Below, one piece after another: positions 22,501 to 24,635 of a stretch of DNA of 24,635 nucleotides. The position numbers and the translations under genes are program-made. Source of the stretch: Tubiluchus corallicola (taxonomy: Eukaryota > Priapulida > Priapulimorpha > Priapulimorphida > Tubiluchidae). The stretch's first letter is position 1. Each line of letters begins with the position of its first letter. The notes beneath the pieces were generated by a model. It did not search any database, was not told the DNA's origin, and saw only the letters and a program-made list of their open reading frames with translations. Location: positions 1 to 24,635 of the forward strand of contig JAQGDQ010001811.1 in NCBI GenBank assembly GCA_030141605.1. The letters run 5' to 3'.

Positions 22501-23113
22501 TCAACAACAATAAACTTGTTTCTGTCATAAGCACCCTTGTACAGGTTGGTACATGATTACTGATCAACAACAATAAACTTGTTTCTGTCATAAGCACCCT
22601 TGTACAGGTTGGTACATGATCCTTTGCTGATTACTGATCAACAACAATAAACTTGTTTCTGTCATAAGCACCCTTGTACAGGTTGGTACATAATCCTTTG
22701 CTGATTACTGATCAACAACAATGTTTTTGTACCGTTTAAGCATGAACTCTATCCTTCGGGATAGCTCTGGTGTGTTTAGCAGAGTTGAAGGGTGCCTTTA
22801 AAAGACATCCGTCAACATCCCGACCAGGCGCAGCGCTGCCTAACTTCACCACTCAGCACTTTAGTTGCGACATTTTGCAGTGACGTGAGTTTTGACGCGG
22901 TGATACTGTTTTACATTTACGTAGGAAAAATCATTCGAAGATGTTTACAAGGTGGACGGTGGGGCGTGGTCGATTACACGTTATGCATCTCGGATGACAT
23001 AAAGGAATTATCGGAAACGGTTCATCTGCTTCAAGATACGGTAGGCGATTTTTCGGAAAATACGTTTGTACAAATGAACAAATTAAGAGGAGTCGTGTAC
23101 AAGAAGAGAAGAG
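1258..23113 (+). CDS. Partial multi-exon adhesion GPCR-like ectodomain gene (joined exons)
   Basis: Proposed join: 1258-1544, 2751-2847, (3390-3461 optional), 4742-5017, 5354-5589, 7241-7346, 7496-7539, 7743-7838, (8550-8577 tentative), 9382-9527, 12063-12244, 13702-13838, 15527-15663, 17598-17811, 19152-19313, 20799-20893, 21714-21822, 22925-23113. Every junction is GT/AG. Phases agree from exon to exon, except that 7838 (phase 0) to 9382 (phase 1) needs the tentative exon or an unseen one. Domain order is MAM, Cys-rich module, TSP1-like, TSP1-like, GGWT-type globular region, FAM3/ILEI-like, linker, HormR, start of GAIN. HormR before GAIN is diagnostic of adhesion GPCRs in established family knowledge; the 7TM part would be downstream of the window. 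The protein would sit in the plasma membrane with this part outside the cell. Ligand and pathway cannot be read from sequence. Both gene ends are missing. Confidence 0.72.
1542..1940. repeat. 43-bp minisatellite starting on the splice donor
   Basis: Units start GAAGTAAGTACTCAATAAGT and recur at 1542, 1585 and 1628, then degenerate over about nine units. The first unit begins with the last codon of the MAM exon. Each good unit carries one or more AGTAAGTA strings identical to a consensus 5' splice site. Confidence 0.9.
2128..2748. repeat. 23-bp minisatellite ending at a splice acceptor (about 27 copies)
   Basis: The unit is about TTGTTATCTTGACTGTCGTC plus AC(A/G). It contains no AG dinucleotide, and each copy has the branch-point-like string TTGAC. 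The last degenerate unit runs into ATCAAACAG, the acceptor of the exon at 2751. Confidence 0.93.
2751..2847 (+). CDS. Exon: C-terminal end of the MAM domain
   Basis: The acceptor ATCAAACAG ends at 2750, directly on the end of the 23-bp minisatellite. The donor GTGAGT starts at 2848. Phase 0 in, phase 1 out. The translation contains VIKVEFDNV, then WVKLDDIQIRHGVCPP, which matches the closing MAM pattern (an aliphatic strand, the conserved A/V-x-L-D-D-I motif and a final cysteine-proline). Joining to the previous exon gives an uninterrupted MAM second half, which is strong support for both splice sites. Confidence 0.78.
2885..3290. mobile_element. Degraded hAT-like element remnant
   Basis: The segment contains ATTCGAACCTAAAATTATGG and AATAATTCAG, also found at 5095-5130, plus several TTCGAATT-type motifs like those inside the element at 8029-8426. 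No intact ends are seen. It lies in the intron between 2847 and 3390. Confidence 0.4.
3390..3461 (+). CDS. Possible 24-codon symmetric cassette exon
   Basis: A stretch between acceptor TTATTGCAG and donor GTAATT (3462) is open and has phase 1 on both sides, so it can be included or skipped without breaking the frame between 2847 and 4742. It would encode GYRFYNPETGMHDSK followed by a basic tail with QQKRHV. An alternative donor, GTGTCT at 3435, has the same phase. The polypyrimidine tract is weak, and no domain is recognised. It may be an alternatively used linker or simply a chance open segment. Confidence 0.3.
3508..3636. repeat. (ATC)n/(CATCAT) microsatellite with GACC interruptions
   Basis: About 130 bp of ATC/ATG-type trinucleotide repeats, interrupted by CATGACCTTCATCAT and ATCGTC variants. 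The open frame across it on the other strand is poly-Asp and is a composition artefact. Confidence 0.9.
3725..4606. repeat. 37/40-bp minisatellite (about 23 copies)
   Basis: The unit contains TTCATAGCACTGCAATGCAT followed by TGTTAATTTCTTCT. Length alternates because of one or two TTC triplets. Variants GCATTGCAT and GCAATGCAT alternate in blocks. It lies in the intron before the Cys-rich exon; 4607-4741 is ordinary AT-rich intron. Confidence 0.93.
4742..5017 (+). CDS. Exon: unrecognised six-cysteine extracellular module
   Basis: The acceptor CTAACGTAG ends at 4741 and the donor GTACTG starts at 5018. It is a symmetric phase 1-1 exon of exactly 92 codons, the classic form of a shuffled extracellular module. 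Six cysteines occur at roughly residues 16, 32, 47, 69, 78 and 89, in the contexts NLCF, VEVCS, GVCPY, SWCGEY, VDCFA and GDCLP, suggesting three disulfides. Codon use is rich in CG-containing codons, unlike the AT-rich flanks, which supports coding. I do not recognise the family. It sits between the MAM domain and a TSP1-like module. Confidence 0.72.
5076..5300. mobile_element. hAT-like element fragment
   Basis: It begins TATGGGTGAGCATTCGATTT, almost the same as the left end of the element at 8029. It shares GAACCTAAAACTATTGATTC and the AATAATTCAG segment with 2900-2945. The right end is not recognisable. It occupies most of the 336-bp intron. Confidence 0.45.
5354..5589 (+). CDS. Exon: thrombospondin type-1-like module
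   Basis: The acceptor TCCTGGTTTAG ends at 5353. Phase 1 in, and phase 0 out if the donor GTAGGT at 5590 is used. It starts DRWGSWSEYT, a W-x-x-W motif typical of TSP1 repeats. It continues with ECYC, then RYRTCDSP, FGCDG, GEACEVIVCE and SSCQE, so cysteines and the RTC segment fall in TSP1-like order, but the W-C spacing is longer than usual. TSP1 modules in adhesion GPCRs (for example BAI/ADGRB) mediate matrix or protein contacts. The last ~30 exonic bases are copied in every unit of the following 53-bp array, so the exact donor used is uncertain. Confidence 0.65.
5560..7010. repeat. 53-bp minisatellite made from an exon end and its splice donor (about 27 copies)
   Basis: Each unit holds GCTTCATCTTGTCAAGAAAT, then CAAGCAGCAAGTAAGTATTC and TTTTAGTGAATA. 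The first part is a copy of the last coding bases of the exon ending at 5589 and the second part is its donor with the first intron bases. Units differ by A/T in GAATA(T/G)G, AAAC versus AAGC or GAGC, and GTAGG versus GTAAG. Some units lack TAAG and are 49 bp. Sequence 7011-7240 to the next exon is plain intron. Confidence 0.95.
7241..7346 (+). CDS. Exon: linker ending in a Cys strand
   Basis: The acceptor is a run of T followed by AG at 7239-7240, a strong polypyrimidine tract. The donor GTATGA starts at 7347. Phase 0 in, phase 1 out. It encodes FKKGGLPMPSPYEHSS, then FRVDVTDVGHVDIRCENMQ, a beta-strand-like segment with a single cysteine. No family is assigned. The phase match to both neighbours and the CG-rich codons contrasted with AT-rich intron sequence support it. 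It may be the end of the preceding TSP1-like region or the entry to the next one. Confidence 0.62.
7453..7747. repeat. Direct repeat of 78-89 bp, 206 bp apart, flanking a small intron
   Basis: 7453-7530 and 7659-7736 both begin TTCAAGCTTGATCCATTCAC and both contain AACTGTGTGAG(C/T)GACAGTAC. Similarity continues weakly for about 10 more bases. The left copy contains exon 7496-7539; the right copy supplies the acceptor region of exon 7743. Confidence 0.88.
7496..7539 (+). CDS. Small exon: first half of second TSP1-like module
   Basis: The acceptor AACTGACAG ends at 7495 and the donor GTAATT starts at 7540. Phase 1 in, phase 0 out. It encodes ENCVSDSTFSPWSTY, the tryptophan entry of a TSP1-like repeat. 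The polypyrimidine tract is poor. The same coding stretch is present again, slightly diverged, at 7702-7736 just before the next exon, where it is followed directly by the continuation of the module. That duplicated copy suggests this piece was once continuous with the exon at 7743. Confidence 0.5.
7743..7838 (+). CDS. Exon: second half of second TSP1-like module
   Basis: The acceptor is TGGGTTCAG (ends 7742), preceded by a pyrimidine-rich stretch supplied by the duplicated copy. The donor GTATAA at 7839 gives phase 0 on both sides. It encodes PCAQQPDTTLLERTVLGCEA, then NSTSLNCSGSVQ. The PC after the WSTY of the previous exon, then ER...GC and a final C, give a short TSP1-like pattern. NST and NCS are potential N-glycosylation sites. 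The frame closes 2 codons beyond the donor. Going on to 9382 in phase requires another exon or a different donor. Confidence 0.55.
8029..8426. mobile_element. hAT-like non-autonomous element (398 bp)
   Basis: The left end TATGGGTGAGCAT and the inverted right end (ATGCTCATCCCTA) match in 11 of 13 positions. The 8-bp flanks GTGCAGGC (8021-8028) and GTACATGC (8427-8434) agree in 6 of 8 positions, as expected for an aged hAT target duplication. There is no transposase frame. The interior is rich in TTCGAATT motifs. Confidence 0.65.
8550..8577 (+). CDS. Tentative 28-nt micro-exon with donor made by a transposon end
   Basis: A very strong acceptor (long T tract, then AATCAG at 8544-8549) is followed by 28 open bases and the perfect donor GTAAGT at 8578. 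Phase 0 in and phase 1 out is exactly what is missing between the exons ending at 7838 and starting at 9382. It would encode PHHNLRTLY and the first base of a Ser codon, giving ...LYSGGWTM. The donor lies in the first bases of the transposon starting at 8576. It could be a recent exonisation or coincidence. Confidence 0.25.
8576..9252. mobile_element. TA-inserting MITE with CAGTAAGT ends (copy 1, 677 bp)
   Basis: The left end CAGTAAGTCTTTGCTTAACG and the right end TCGTTAAGCGAGGACTTACC are inverted copies, flanked by TA (8574-8575 and 9253-9254). This is the form of Tc1/mariner-pogo type non-autonomous elements. There is no intact transposase. Related copies lie at 13871-15134 and 19862-20729. 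Confidence 0.8.
9382..9527 (+). CDS. Exon: GGWT-type globular region, part 1
   Basis: The acceptor TTTGTGCAG ends at 9381 and the donor is CAG|GTGAAT at 9528. Phase 1 in, phase 0 out. It encodes GGWTMLLAYTDSSGWDDHAL, then YERWREGEEQMSMLKIGDRIRG and TDYFQ. GGGWT/GGWT followed by a hydrophobic strand is the signature opening of fibrinogen-related and intelectin-type domains, but the rest does not clearly follow that family and the usual preceding cysteine-containing exon was not found. I treat the match as tentative. Confidence 0.68.
9528..10854. other. Intron sequence without recognised features
   Basis: AT-rich, with no convincing exon. 10060 (GTCCGCGGAT) and 10784 (ATCTGCGGAC) form a short inverted pair that might be the ends of an old element, but the rest does not support it. 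AATAAATAAACAATAAAAAA near 10735 is A-rich sequence, not a demonstrated polyadenylation site for this gene. Confidence 0.5.
10855..11965. repeat. 12-bp minisatellite, about 90 copies, with mixed unit variants
   Basis: The basic unit is TTGCACGTTCGT. Units differ mainly at two places: ACGTTC, ACGGTC or ACTTTC in the middle, and GTG, GTC or TTC at the junction. Since 12 is a multiple of three, long open frames exist on both strands, but their translations are simple repeats and none is a gene. It lies in the intron between 9527 and 12063. Confidence 0.95.
12063..12244 (+). CDS. Exon: GGWT-type globular region, part 2
   Basis: The acceptor is a T tract followed by AACAG, ending at 12062; the donor is ACA|GTAAGT at 12245. 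Phase 0 in, phase 2 out. It encodes YKLVGYVDRRQYGAMWEAAG, then a stretch with FMYTAKGTRTNRLREFDGDF, then PYNYFPFYTIDRTTQR. It is rich in aromatic residues and has no cysteine, like the core of a lectin-type beta domain. The opening YKLVGY continues smoothly from the previous exon's TDYFQ. Function unknown. Confidence 0.7.
12458..12909. mobile_element. pogo/Tigger-like non-autonomous element (452 bp)
   Basis: The left end CACTCGTATCTCGGTTTGCA pairs with the right end GCAAACTGAGATACGAGTG in inverted orientation. The left flank is TA; the right flank is CA, a likely mutated TA. The interior (about 12540-12780) shares GTCACTTTGTTT and GCGGAGTTATT-type segments with 16829-16935 and 21231-21450. 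There is no transposase. Confidence 0.68.
12911..13045. repeat. Dispersed repeat, second copy of the segment at 1115-1250
   Basis: It contains CTGTCTCTGGGAAGGGTCGA and ACTGAATGTACTTGAATAAC in the same order and spacing as near 1145-1215. It begins right after the transposon end at 12909. Confidence 0.5.
13115..13660. repeat. Dispersed repeat family R, copy 1 (uninterrupted)
   Basis: It shares GGTCAAAACAATCTACTCTT, CGCCACTAGTTCTTCACTGT, CAACACGCTCGTGGAATATT and GAAAATGGAGTAGTATATGA with copy 2. A 121-codon open frame (13097-13462) crosses it, but no protein family is recognised. It is probably a transposon remnant. Confidence 0.72.
13702..13838 (+). CDS. Exon: end of GGWT-type region, leading into ILEI-like domain
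   Basis: The acceptor TTTATTTAG ends at 13701 and the donor GTAAGT starts at 13839. Phase 2 in, phase 1 out. It encodes FVTTSLDLTGDAPCGTIATT, DDNICFVENQRVDKICYFF and REQLSE. Three cysteines occur in the contexts APCG, NICF and KICY. A second perfect donor, ACG|GTAAGT, occurs at 13873 within a transposon end, but using it would put the next exon in the wrong frame and hit a stop almost at once, so the upstream donor is chosen. Confidence 0.7.
14306..14630. repeat. 65-bp tandem repeat, five units, inside the MITE
   Basis: Units start GGAAG(T/C)AACAACGTATAAT at 14306, 14371, 14436, 14501 and 14566. The base before the unit alternates T and G (ATTACT/ATTACG), so the array looks built from a 130-bp dimer. 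Confidence 0.9.
14855..15070. repeat. Short tandem units derived from the MITE end sequence
   Basis: About five degenerate units of AATCGTTGTTAAAGTGAAAC with GTGTCATTGAGTG, about 36-40 bp each. The same units are amplified further at 20105-20660. Confidence 0.8.
15527..15663 (+). CDS. Exon: FAM3/ILEI-like domain, first part
   Basis: The acceptor TTTACATTTCAG ends at 15526 and the donor GTATGA starts at 15664. Phase 1 in, phase 0 out. It encodes MFVEVSAYSLTDDSAFRING, QNVGDALDAGTCGFSL and VSIDLRSRE. The pattern of a VEVSAY strand, a short I-N-G turn, a glycine-rich stretch and then an S-L-V-S-I-D strand with R-S-R-E matches the opening of ILEI/FAM3 domains (ILEI family, also found in CEMIP/TMEM2 and POMGNT1). 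The assignment is by pattern only, not by alignment. Confidence 0.68.
15700..16615. repeat. Dispersed repeat family R, copy 2 (split by a MITE)
   Basis: It matches 13115-13660 with the pogo-like element 16100-16387 inserted. It resumes at 16390 with AACACGCTCGTGGAATATTT and extends to GAAAATGGGGTAGTATATGA. It starts only about 40 bp after the splice donor at 15664. An 85-codon open frame (15765-16022) is partly shared with copy 1. Confidence 0.72.
16100..16387. mobile_element. pogo/Tigger-like MITE (288 bp) with known empty site
   Basis: The left end CAGTCGACCCTCGTTAAACC and the right end GGTTTAACGAGGGTTGACTG form a near-perfect inverted repeat of about 24 bp. TA flanks it at 16098-16099 and 16388-16389. 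The related repeat copy at 13490-13540 reads through this point (AATGTACTTTGATTG) without the insert. Confidence 0.88.
16781..17530. repeat. Dispersed repeat family X, long copy
   Basis: It shares CACGTACATCAGTGTAACC, AATTGTGCGGAGTTATTTGA and CATGAAATCACCTGACAGGT with 21294-21617. The middle (about 17005-17430) is absent from the other copy. Unclassified; no coding capacity. Confidence 0.7.
17598..17811 (+). CDS. Exon: FAM3/ILEI-like domain, core
   Basis: The acceptor TTAATTTCAG ends at 17597 and the donor GTAAGT starts at 17812. Phase 0 in, phase 1 out. After a cysteine-rich insert (MATCTECPCYTPDEPS) it reads SVTAFVDGVVDDAALLMIAR, DVEIVEGTDMDYLLKSLGA and TYSEIFGP. The helix-strand-helix order, with D-A-A-L-L-M-I-A-R-D and a later L-L-K-S-L-G-A, corresponds to the FAM3/ILEI core, where a strand with A/I-x-R/Y-D is followed by a helix ending in LG(A/S). 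The three-cysteine insert is unusual for that family. Confidence 0.72.
17830..18340. other. GC-richer intronic block, possibly an old retroelement piece
   Basis: Between about 17930 and 18320 the base composition is clearly richer in G and C than the surrounding intron. Open frames are short and on both strands (104 codons at 17865-18179), without a recognised family. No second copy is in the window. 18341-19151 is ordinary intron. Confidence 0.35.
19152..19313 (+). CDS. Exon: FAM3/ILEI-like domain, C-terminal part
   Basis: The acceptor CCGTTTTCCAG ends at 19151 and the donor GTAAGA starts at 19314. It is a symmetric phase 1-1 exon of 54 codons. It encodes GDFAFVGFKGRRPVNDVWWV, EFVDDRVPTTWPYAAKYYDR and ASIATTVQYIPYPE. 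The F-x-F-V-G-x-K-G strand-turn and the later T-W-P segment correspond to the end of the FAM3/ILEI domain (a V-F-V-G-x-K-G turn, then a W-P near the C terminus), which makes this exon the most convincing single piece of that assignment. Confidence 0.75.
19625..19860. repeat. Dispersed repeat family R, copy 3 (truncated)
   Basis: It contains GGTCAAAACAATCTTCTCTT and GTTAGACGGGCACTAGCGCC as in copy 1, with its frame broken. It stops at ACAAAAGCAAG, where MITE-derived sequence begins directly. Confidence 0.7.
19862..20729. mobile_element. MITE with GTAAGT-type ends, copy 3 (left end missing)
   Basis: The right end GAGTCATCAAGCGAGGACTTACTG is followed by TA (20730-20731); only the first bases of the inverted repeat partner are absent. 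Internal landmarks (TTAAACACTGC, TTATAGCAACAG, TTTTTAGAACAGAATAACGC) match copies 1 and 2. It is fused to the truncated family R copy at about 19861. Confidence 0.72.
20105..20660. repeat. Tandem array of about 36-40-bp units inside MITE copy 3
   Basis: About 13 units of AATCGTTGTTAAAGTGAAAC plus (A/C)(T/C)GTGTCATTGAG(A/T)GA. The units echo the transposon end motif CGTTAAGCGA, so the array grew from end-like sequence. Confidence 0.88.
20799..20893 (+). CDS. Exon: Thr/Asp/Pro-rich linker
   Basis: The acceptor TTTTTTTACAG ends at 20798 and the donor GTAAGT starts at 20894. Phase 1 in, phase 0 out. It encodes DLVPPTQEYVTIDGSEDDAT, then TPNDTATETTPS. The composition (Thr, Asp, Pro, Ser) marks a flexible, probably O-glycosylated stalk. 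NDT is a potential N-glycosylation site. Such stalks commonly separate N-terminal modules from the HormR-GAIN block in adhesion GPCRs. Confidence 0.72.
21025..21092. repeat. TTAGGG then TTGGG short repeat (G-rich strand)
   Basis: Three TTAGGG-like units (GTTAGGGTTAGGGTTAGTG) are followed by about nine GTTGG/TTGGG units. It resembles an interstitial telomere-type tract that drifted to a 5-bp unit. The + strand could form G-quadruplexes. Confidence 0.85.
21225..21617. repeat. Dispersed repeat family X, short copy with internal deletion
   Basis: It matches 12540-12605 (CATTATTT..GCTGACC..GTCACTTTGTTT), 16781-17004 and 17430-17520. At CTTCATGAC|GCAAAGCCAGG it lacks about 425 bp present in the long copy. 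Confidence 0.68.
21714..21822 (+). CDS. Exon: hormone-receptor (HormR/HRM) domain, first half
   Basis: The acceptor TGTTTTTCTAG ends at 21713 and the donor GTAAGC starts at 21823. Phase 0 in, phase 1 out. It encodes PPKWCVLDNTNGMIWPET, then IEGGIAELGDQYCPADRA. This is the HormR pattern: a cysteine, a G-x-x-W-P-x-T segment and, after a hydrophobic spacer, C-P. In adhesion and secretin-family GPCRs this domain lies just before the GAIN domain or the 7TM region. The second half is in the next exon, with the glycine codon split across the intron. Confidence 0.8.
22041..22720. repeat. 63-bp minisatellite (about 10.5 copies)
   Basis: The unit contains AATAAACTTGTGTCTGTCAT, AAGCACCCTTGTACAGGTTG and GTACATGATTACTGATCAAC. 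Copies differ by TTGTGTC/TTGTTTC. Three units near 22460-22490 and 22610-22700 are rearranged with an extra CCTTTGCTG or a partial unit. The 63-bp period keeps one frame open on the other strand; this is not a gene. Confidence 0.94.
22925..23113 (+). CDS. Exon: HormR second half and start of GAIN-like region
   Basis: The acceptor TTTACGTAG ends at 22924; phase 1 in. It opens KIIRRCLQGGRWGVVDYTLC, the closing HormR pattern R-x-C-x-x-G-G-x-W-G-x-V-D with a last cysteine. It continues with ISDDIKELSETVHLLQDT, then VGDFSENTFVQMNKLRGVV, an amphipathic helical stretch like the beginning of GAIN subdomain A. The 3' end is uncertain: a donor GTAGGC at 23041 would cut before VGDF, while GTGTGA at 23114 keeps the helix and gives phase 1. 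The 28-bp minisatellite begins in the same place, so many equivalent donors follow. Confidence 0.7.
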
Positions 23114-24505
23114 GTGTGAATCGTGTACAACAGAAGAGGTGTGTACAACAACAGAAGAGGTGTGTACAACATGAGAAGAGGTATGTACAACAAGTGAAGG
23201 GTGTGAGTCGTGTACAACAAGAGAAGAGGTGTGAATCGTGTACAGCAAGAGAAGAGGTGTGAATCGTGTACAGCAAGAGAAGAGGTGTGAATCGTGTACA
23301 ACAAGAGAAGAGGTGTGTGTCATGTACAGCAAGAGAAGAGGTGTGTGTCTTGTACAAGAGAAGAGGTGTGAGTCGTGTACAACAAGAGAAGAGGTGTGAA
23401 TCGTGTACAACAAGTAAAGGGTGTGAGTCGTGTACAACAAGAGAAGAGGTGTGAATCGTGTACAACAAGTAAAGGGTGTGAGTCGTGTACAACAAGAGAA
23501 GAGGTGTGAATCGTGTACAACAAGAGAAGAGGTGTGAGTCGTGTACAACAAGAGAAGAGGTGTGAGTCTTGTACAACAAGAGAAGAGGTGTGAATCGTGT
23601 ACAACAAGTAAAGGGTGTGAGTCGTGTACAACAAGAGAAGAGGTGTGAGTCGTGTACGACAAGGAAGAGGTGTGAGTCGTGTACAACAAGAGAAGAGGTG
23701 TGAGTCTTGTACAACAAGAGAAGAGGTGTGAATCGTGTACAACAAGAGAAGTGGTGTGAGTCGTGTACAACAAGAGAAGAGGTGTGAGTCTTGTACAACA
23801 AGAGAAGAGGTGTGAGTCGTGTACAACAAGAGAAGAGGTGTGAATCATGTACAACAAGTAAAGGGTGTGAGTCTTGTACAACAAGAGAAGAGGTGTGAAT
23901 CGTTTACAACAAGTAAAGGGTGTGAGTCGTGTACAACAAGAGAAGAGGTGTGAATCGTGTACAGCAAGAGAAGAGGTGTGAGTCGTGTACAACAAGAGAA
24001 GAGGTGTGAATCGTTTACAACAAGTAAAGGGTGTGAGTCGTGTACAACAAGAGAAGAGGTGTGAGTCGTGTACGACAAGGAAGAGGTGTGAGTCGTGTAC
24101 AACAAGAGAAGAGGTGTGAGTCTTGTACAACAAGAGAAGAGGTGTGAGTCGTGTACAACAAGAGAAGAGGTGTGAATCATGTACAACAAGTAAAGGGTGT
24201 GAGTCTTGTACAACAAGAGAAGAGGTGTGAATCGTTTACAACAAGTAAAGGGTGTGAGTCGTGTACAACAAGAGAAGAGGTGTGAGTCGTGTACGACAAG
24301 GAAGAGGTGTGAGTCGTGTACAACAAGAGAAGAGGTGTGAGTCTTGTACAACAAGAGAAGAGGTGTGAGTCGTGTACAACAAGAGAAGAGGTGTGAGTCG
24401 TGTACGACAAGGAAGAGGTGTGAGTCGTGTACGACAAGGAAGAGGTGTGAGTCGTGTACAACAAGAGAAGAGGTGTGAATCAAGTACAACAAGAGAAGAG
24501 GTGTT
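23090..24505. repeat. 27/28-bp minisatellite starting in an exon end (about 50 copies)
   Basis: The unit is GTGTACAACAAGAGAAGAGG plus TGTGAATC. Variants are AACAAGTAAAGGG and CGACAAGGAAGAGG. The first units coincide with the 3' part of the exon starting at 22925. The purine-rich GAGAAGAG followed by GTGTGA resembles an exonic enhancer plus splice donor in every unit. Long frames on both strands are repeat artefacts. Confidence 0.95.
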
Positions 24506-24506
24506 T

Positions 24507-24635
24507 AATACAGTGTTACTACTGATGCAAGTTCTGTATGCAATAAGATGTCATACAAGCGCCCAAGGGTCATCATGGGAGTTTAAATATACGCATTTTA
24601 TACGGTGTTACTGCTGACACAAGCTCTGTATGCAA
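24507..24635. repeat. Start of another tandem repeat (about 93 bp) at the right edge
   Basis: ATACAGTGTTACTACTGATG..CAAG.TCTGTATGCAA at 24507 recurs as ATACGGTGTTACTGCTGACA..CAAGCTCTGTATGCAA at 24600, the last bases of the window. The array, if it is one, continues to the right. Confidence 0.6.

Noticed and set aside
22040-22597. Minus-strand 185-codon frame
   Set aside because: Artefact of the 63-bp repeat unit, which is divisible by three.
22931-24492. Long minus-strand frames of 169-400 codons
   Set aside because: They read through the 28-bp minisatellite and on the other strand of a HormR exon; the translation is a repetitive HTSSL-type string.

Overview
This window looks like one long stretch of an animal (metazoan) protein-coding gene read on the + strand. 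It has about 16 well-supported short exons separated by AT-rich introns that are packed with minisatellites and small DNA transposons. There are no bacterial-type genes, rRNA, tRNA or CRISPR arrays. The exons were found by linking open segments through GT/AG splice sites whose intron phases agree from one exon to the next. The gene starts upstream of the window (the first exon here is already inside a domain) and continues downstream (the last exon enters a region that should be followed by more domains). Neither a start codon nor a stop codon of the gene is visible.

Joined, the exons give roughly 840 residues of an extracellular, cysteine-rich, multi-domain protein. In order: the middle and end of a MAM domain (1258-1544, 2751-2847); a possible 24-residue cassette exon (3390-3461); an unrecognised six-cysteine module (4742-5017); a thrombospondin type-1-like module (5354-5589); a linker (7241-7346); a second short TSP1-like module split over two exons (7496-7539, 7743-7838); a globular region opening with a GGWT motif reminiscent of fibrinogen/intelectin-type domains (9382-9527, 12063-12244, 13702-13838); a region matching the FAM3/ILEI fold pattern (15527-15663, 17598-17811, 19152-19313); a Thr/Asp/Pro linker (20799-20893); and a hormone-receptor (HormR/HRM) domain running into a GAIN-like start (21714-21822, 22925 to about 23113). 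HormR followed by GAIN is the hallmark of adhesion G-protein-coupled receptors, so the best reading is the ectodomain of an adhesion GPCR with an unusual domain set. The GAIN and 7TM parts would lie to the right of the window.

The introns hold about a dozen tandem arrays with units from 12 to 65 bp. Four of them are anchored on splice junctions: two grow out of exon ends and repeat the 5' splice site (from 1542 and from about 5560), one ends exactly at a 3' splice site and is free of AG for about 640 nt (2111-2748), and one starts in the 3' end of the last exon (about 23090). Intron 7540-7742 appears to have arisen from a tandem duplication of its own exon. Non-autonomous DNA elements include a pogo/Tigger-like element with a clear empty site (16100-16387), a family whose ends read CAGTAAGT and so carry a ready-made splice donor (8576-9252, 13871-15134, truncated 19862-20729), a hAT-like element (8029-8426), and several unclassified dispersed repeats.

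Organism: an invertebrate animal with multi-kb introns. Adhesion-GPCR domain shuffling together with minisatellites that span exon/intron borders suggests a cephalochordate (amphioxus) as leading guess, but this rests on recollection and is not provable from the sequence alone.
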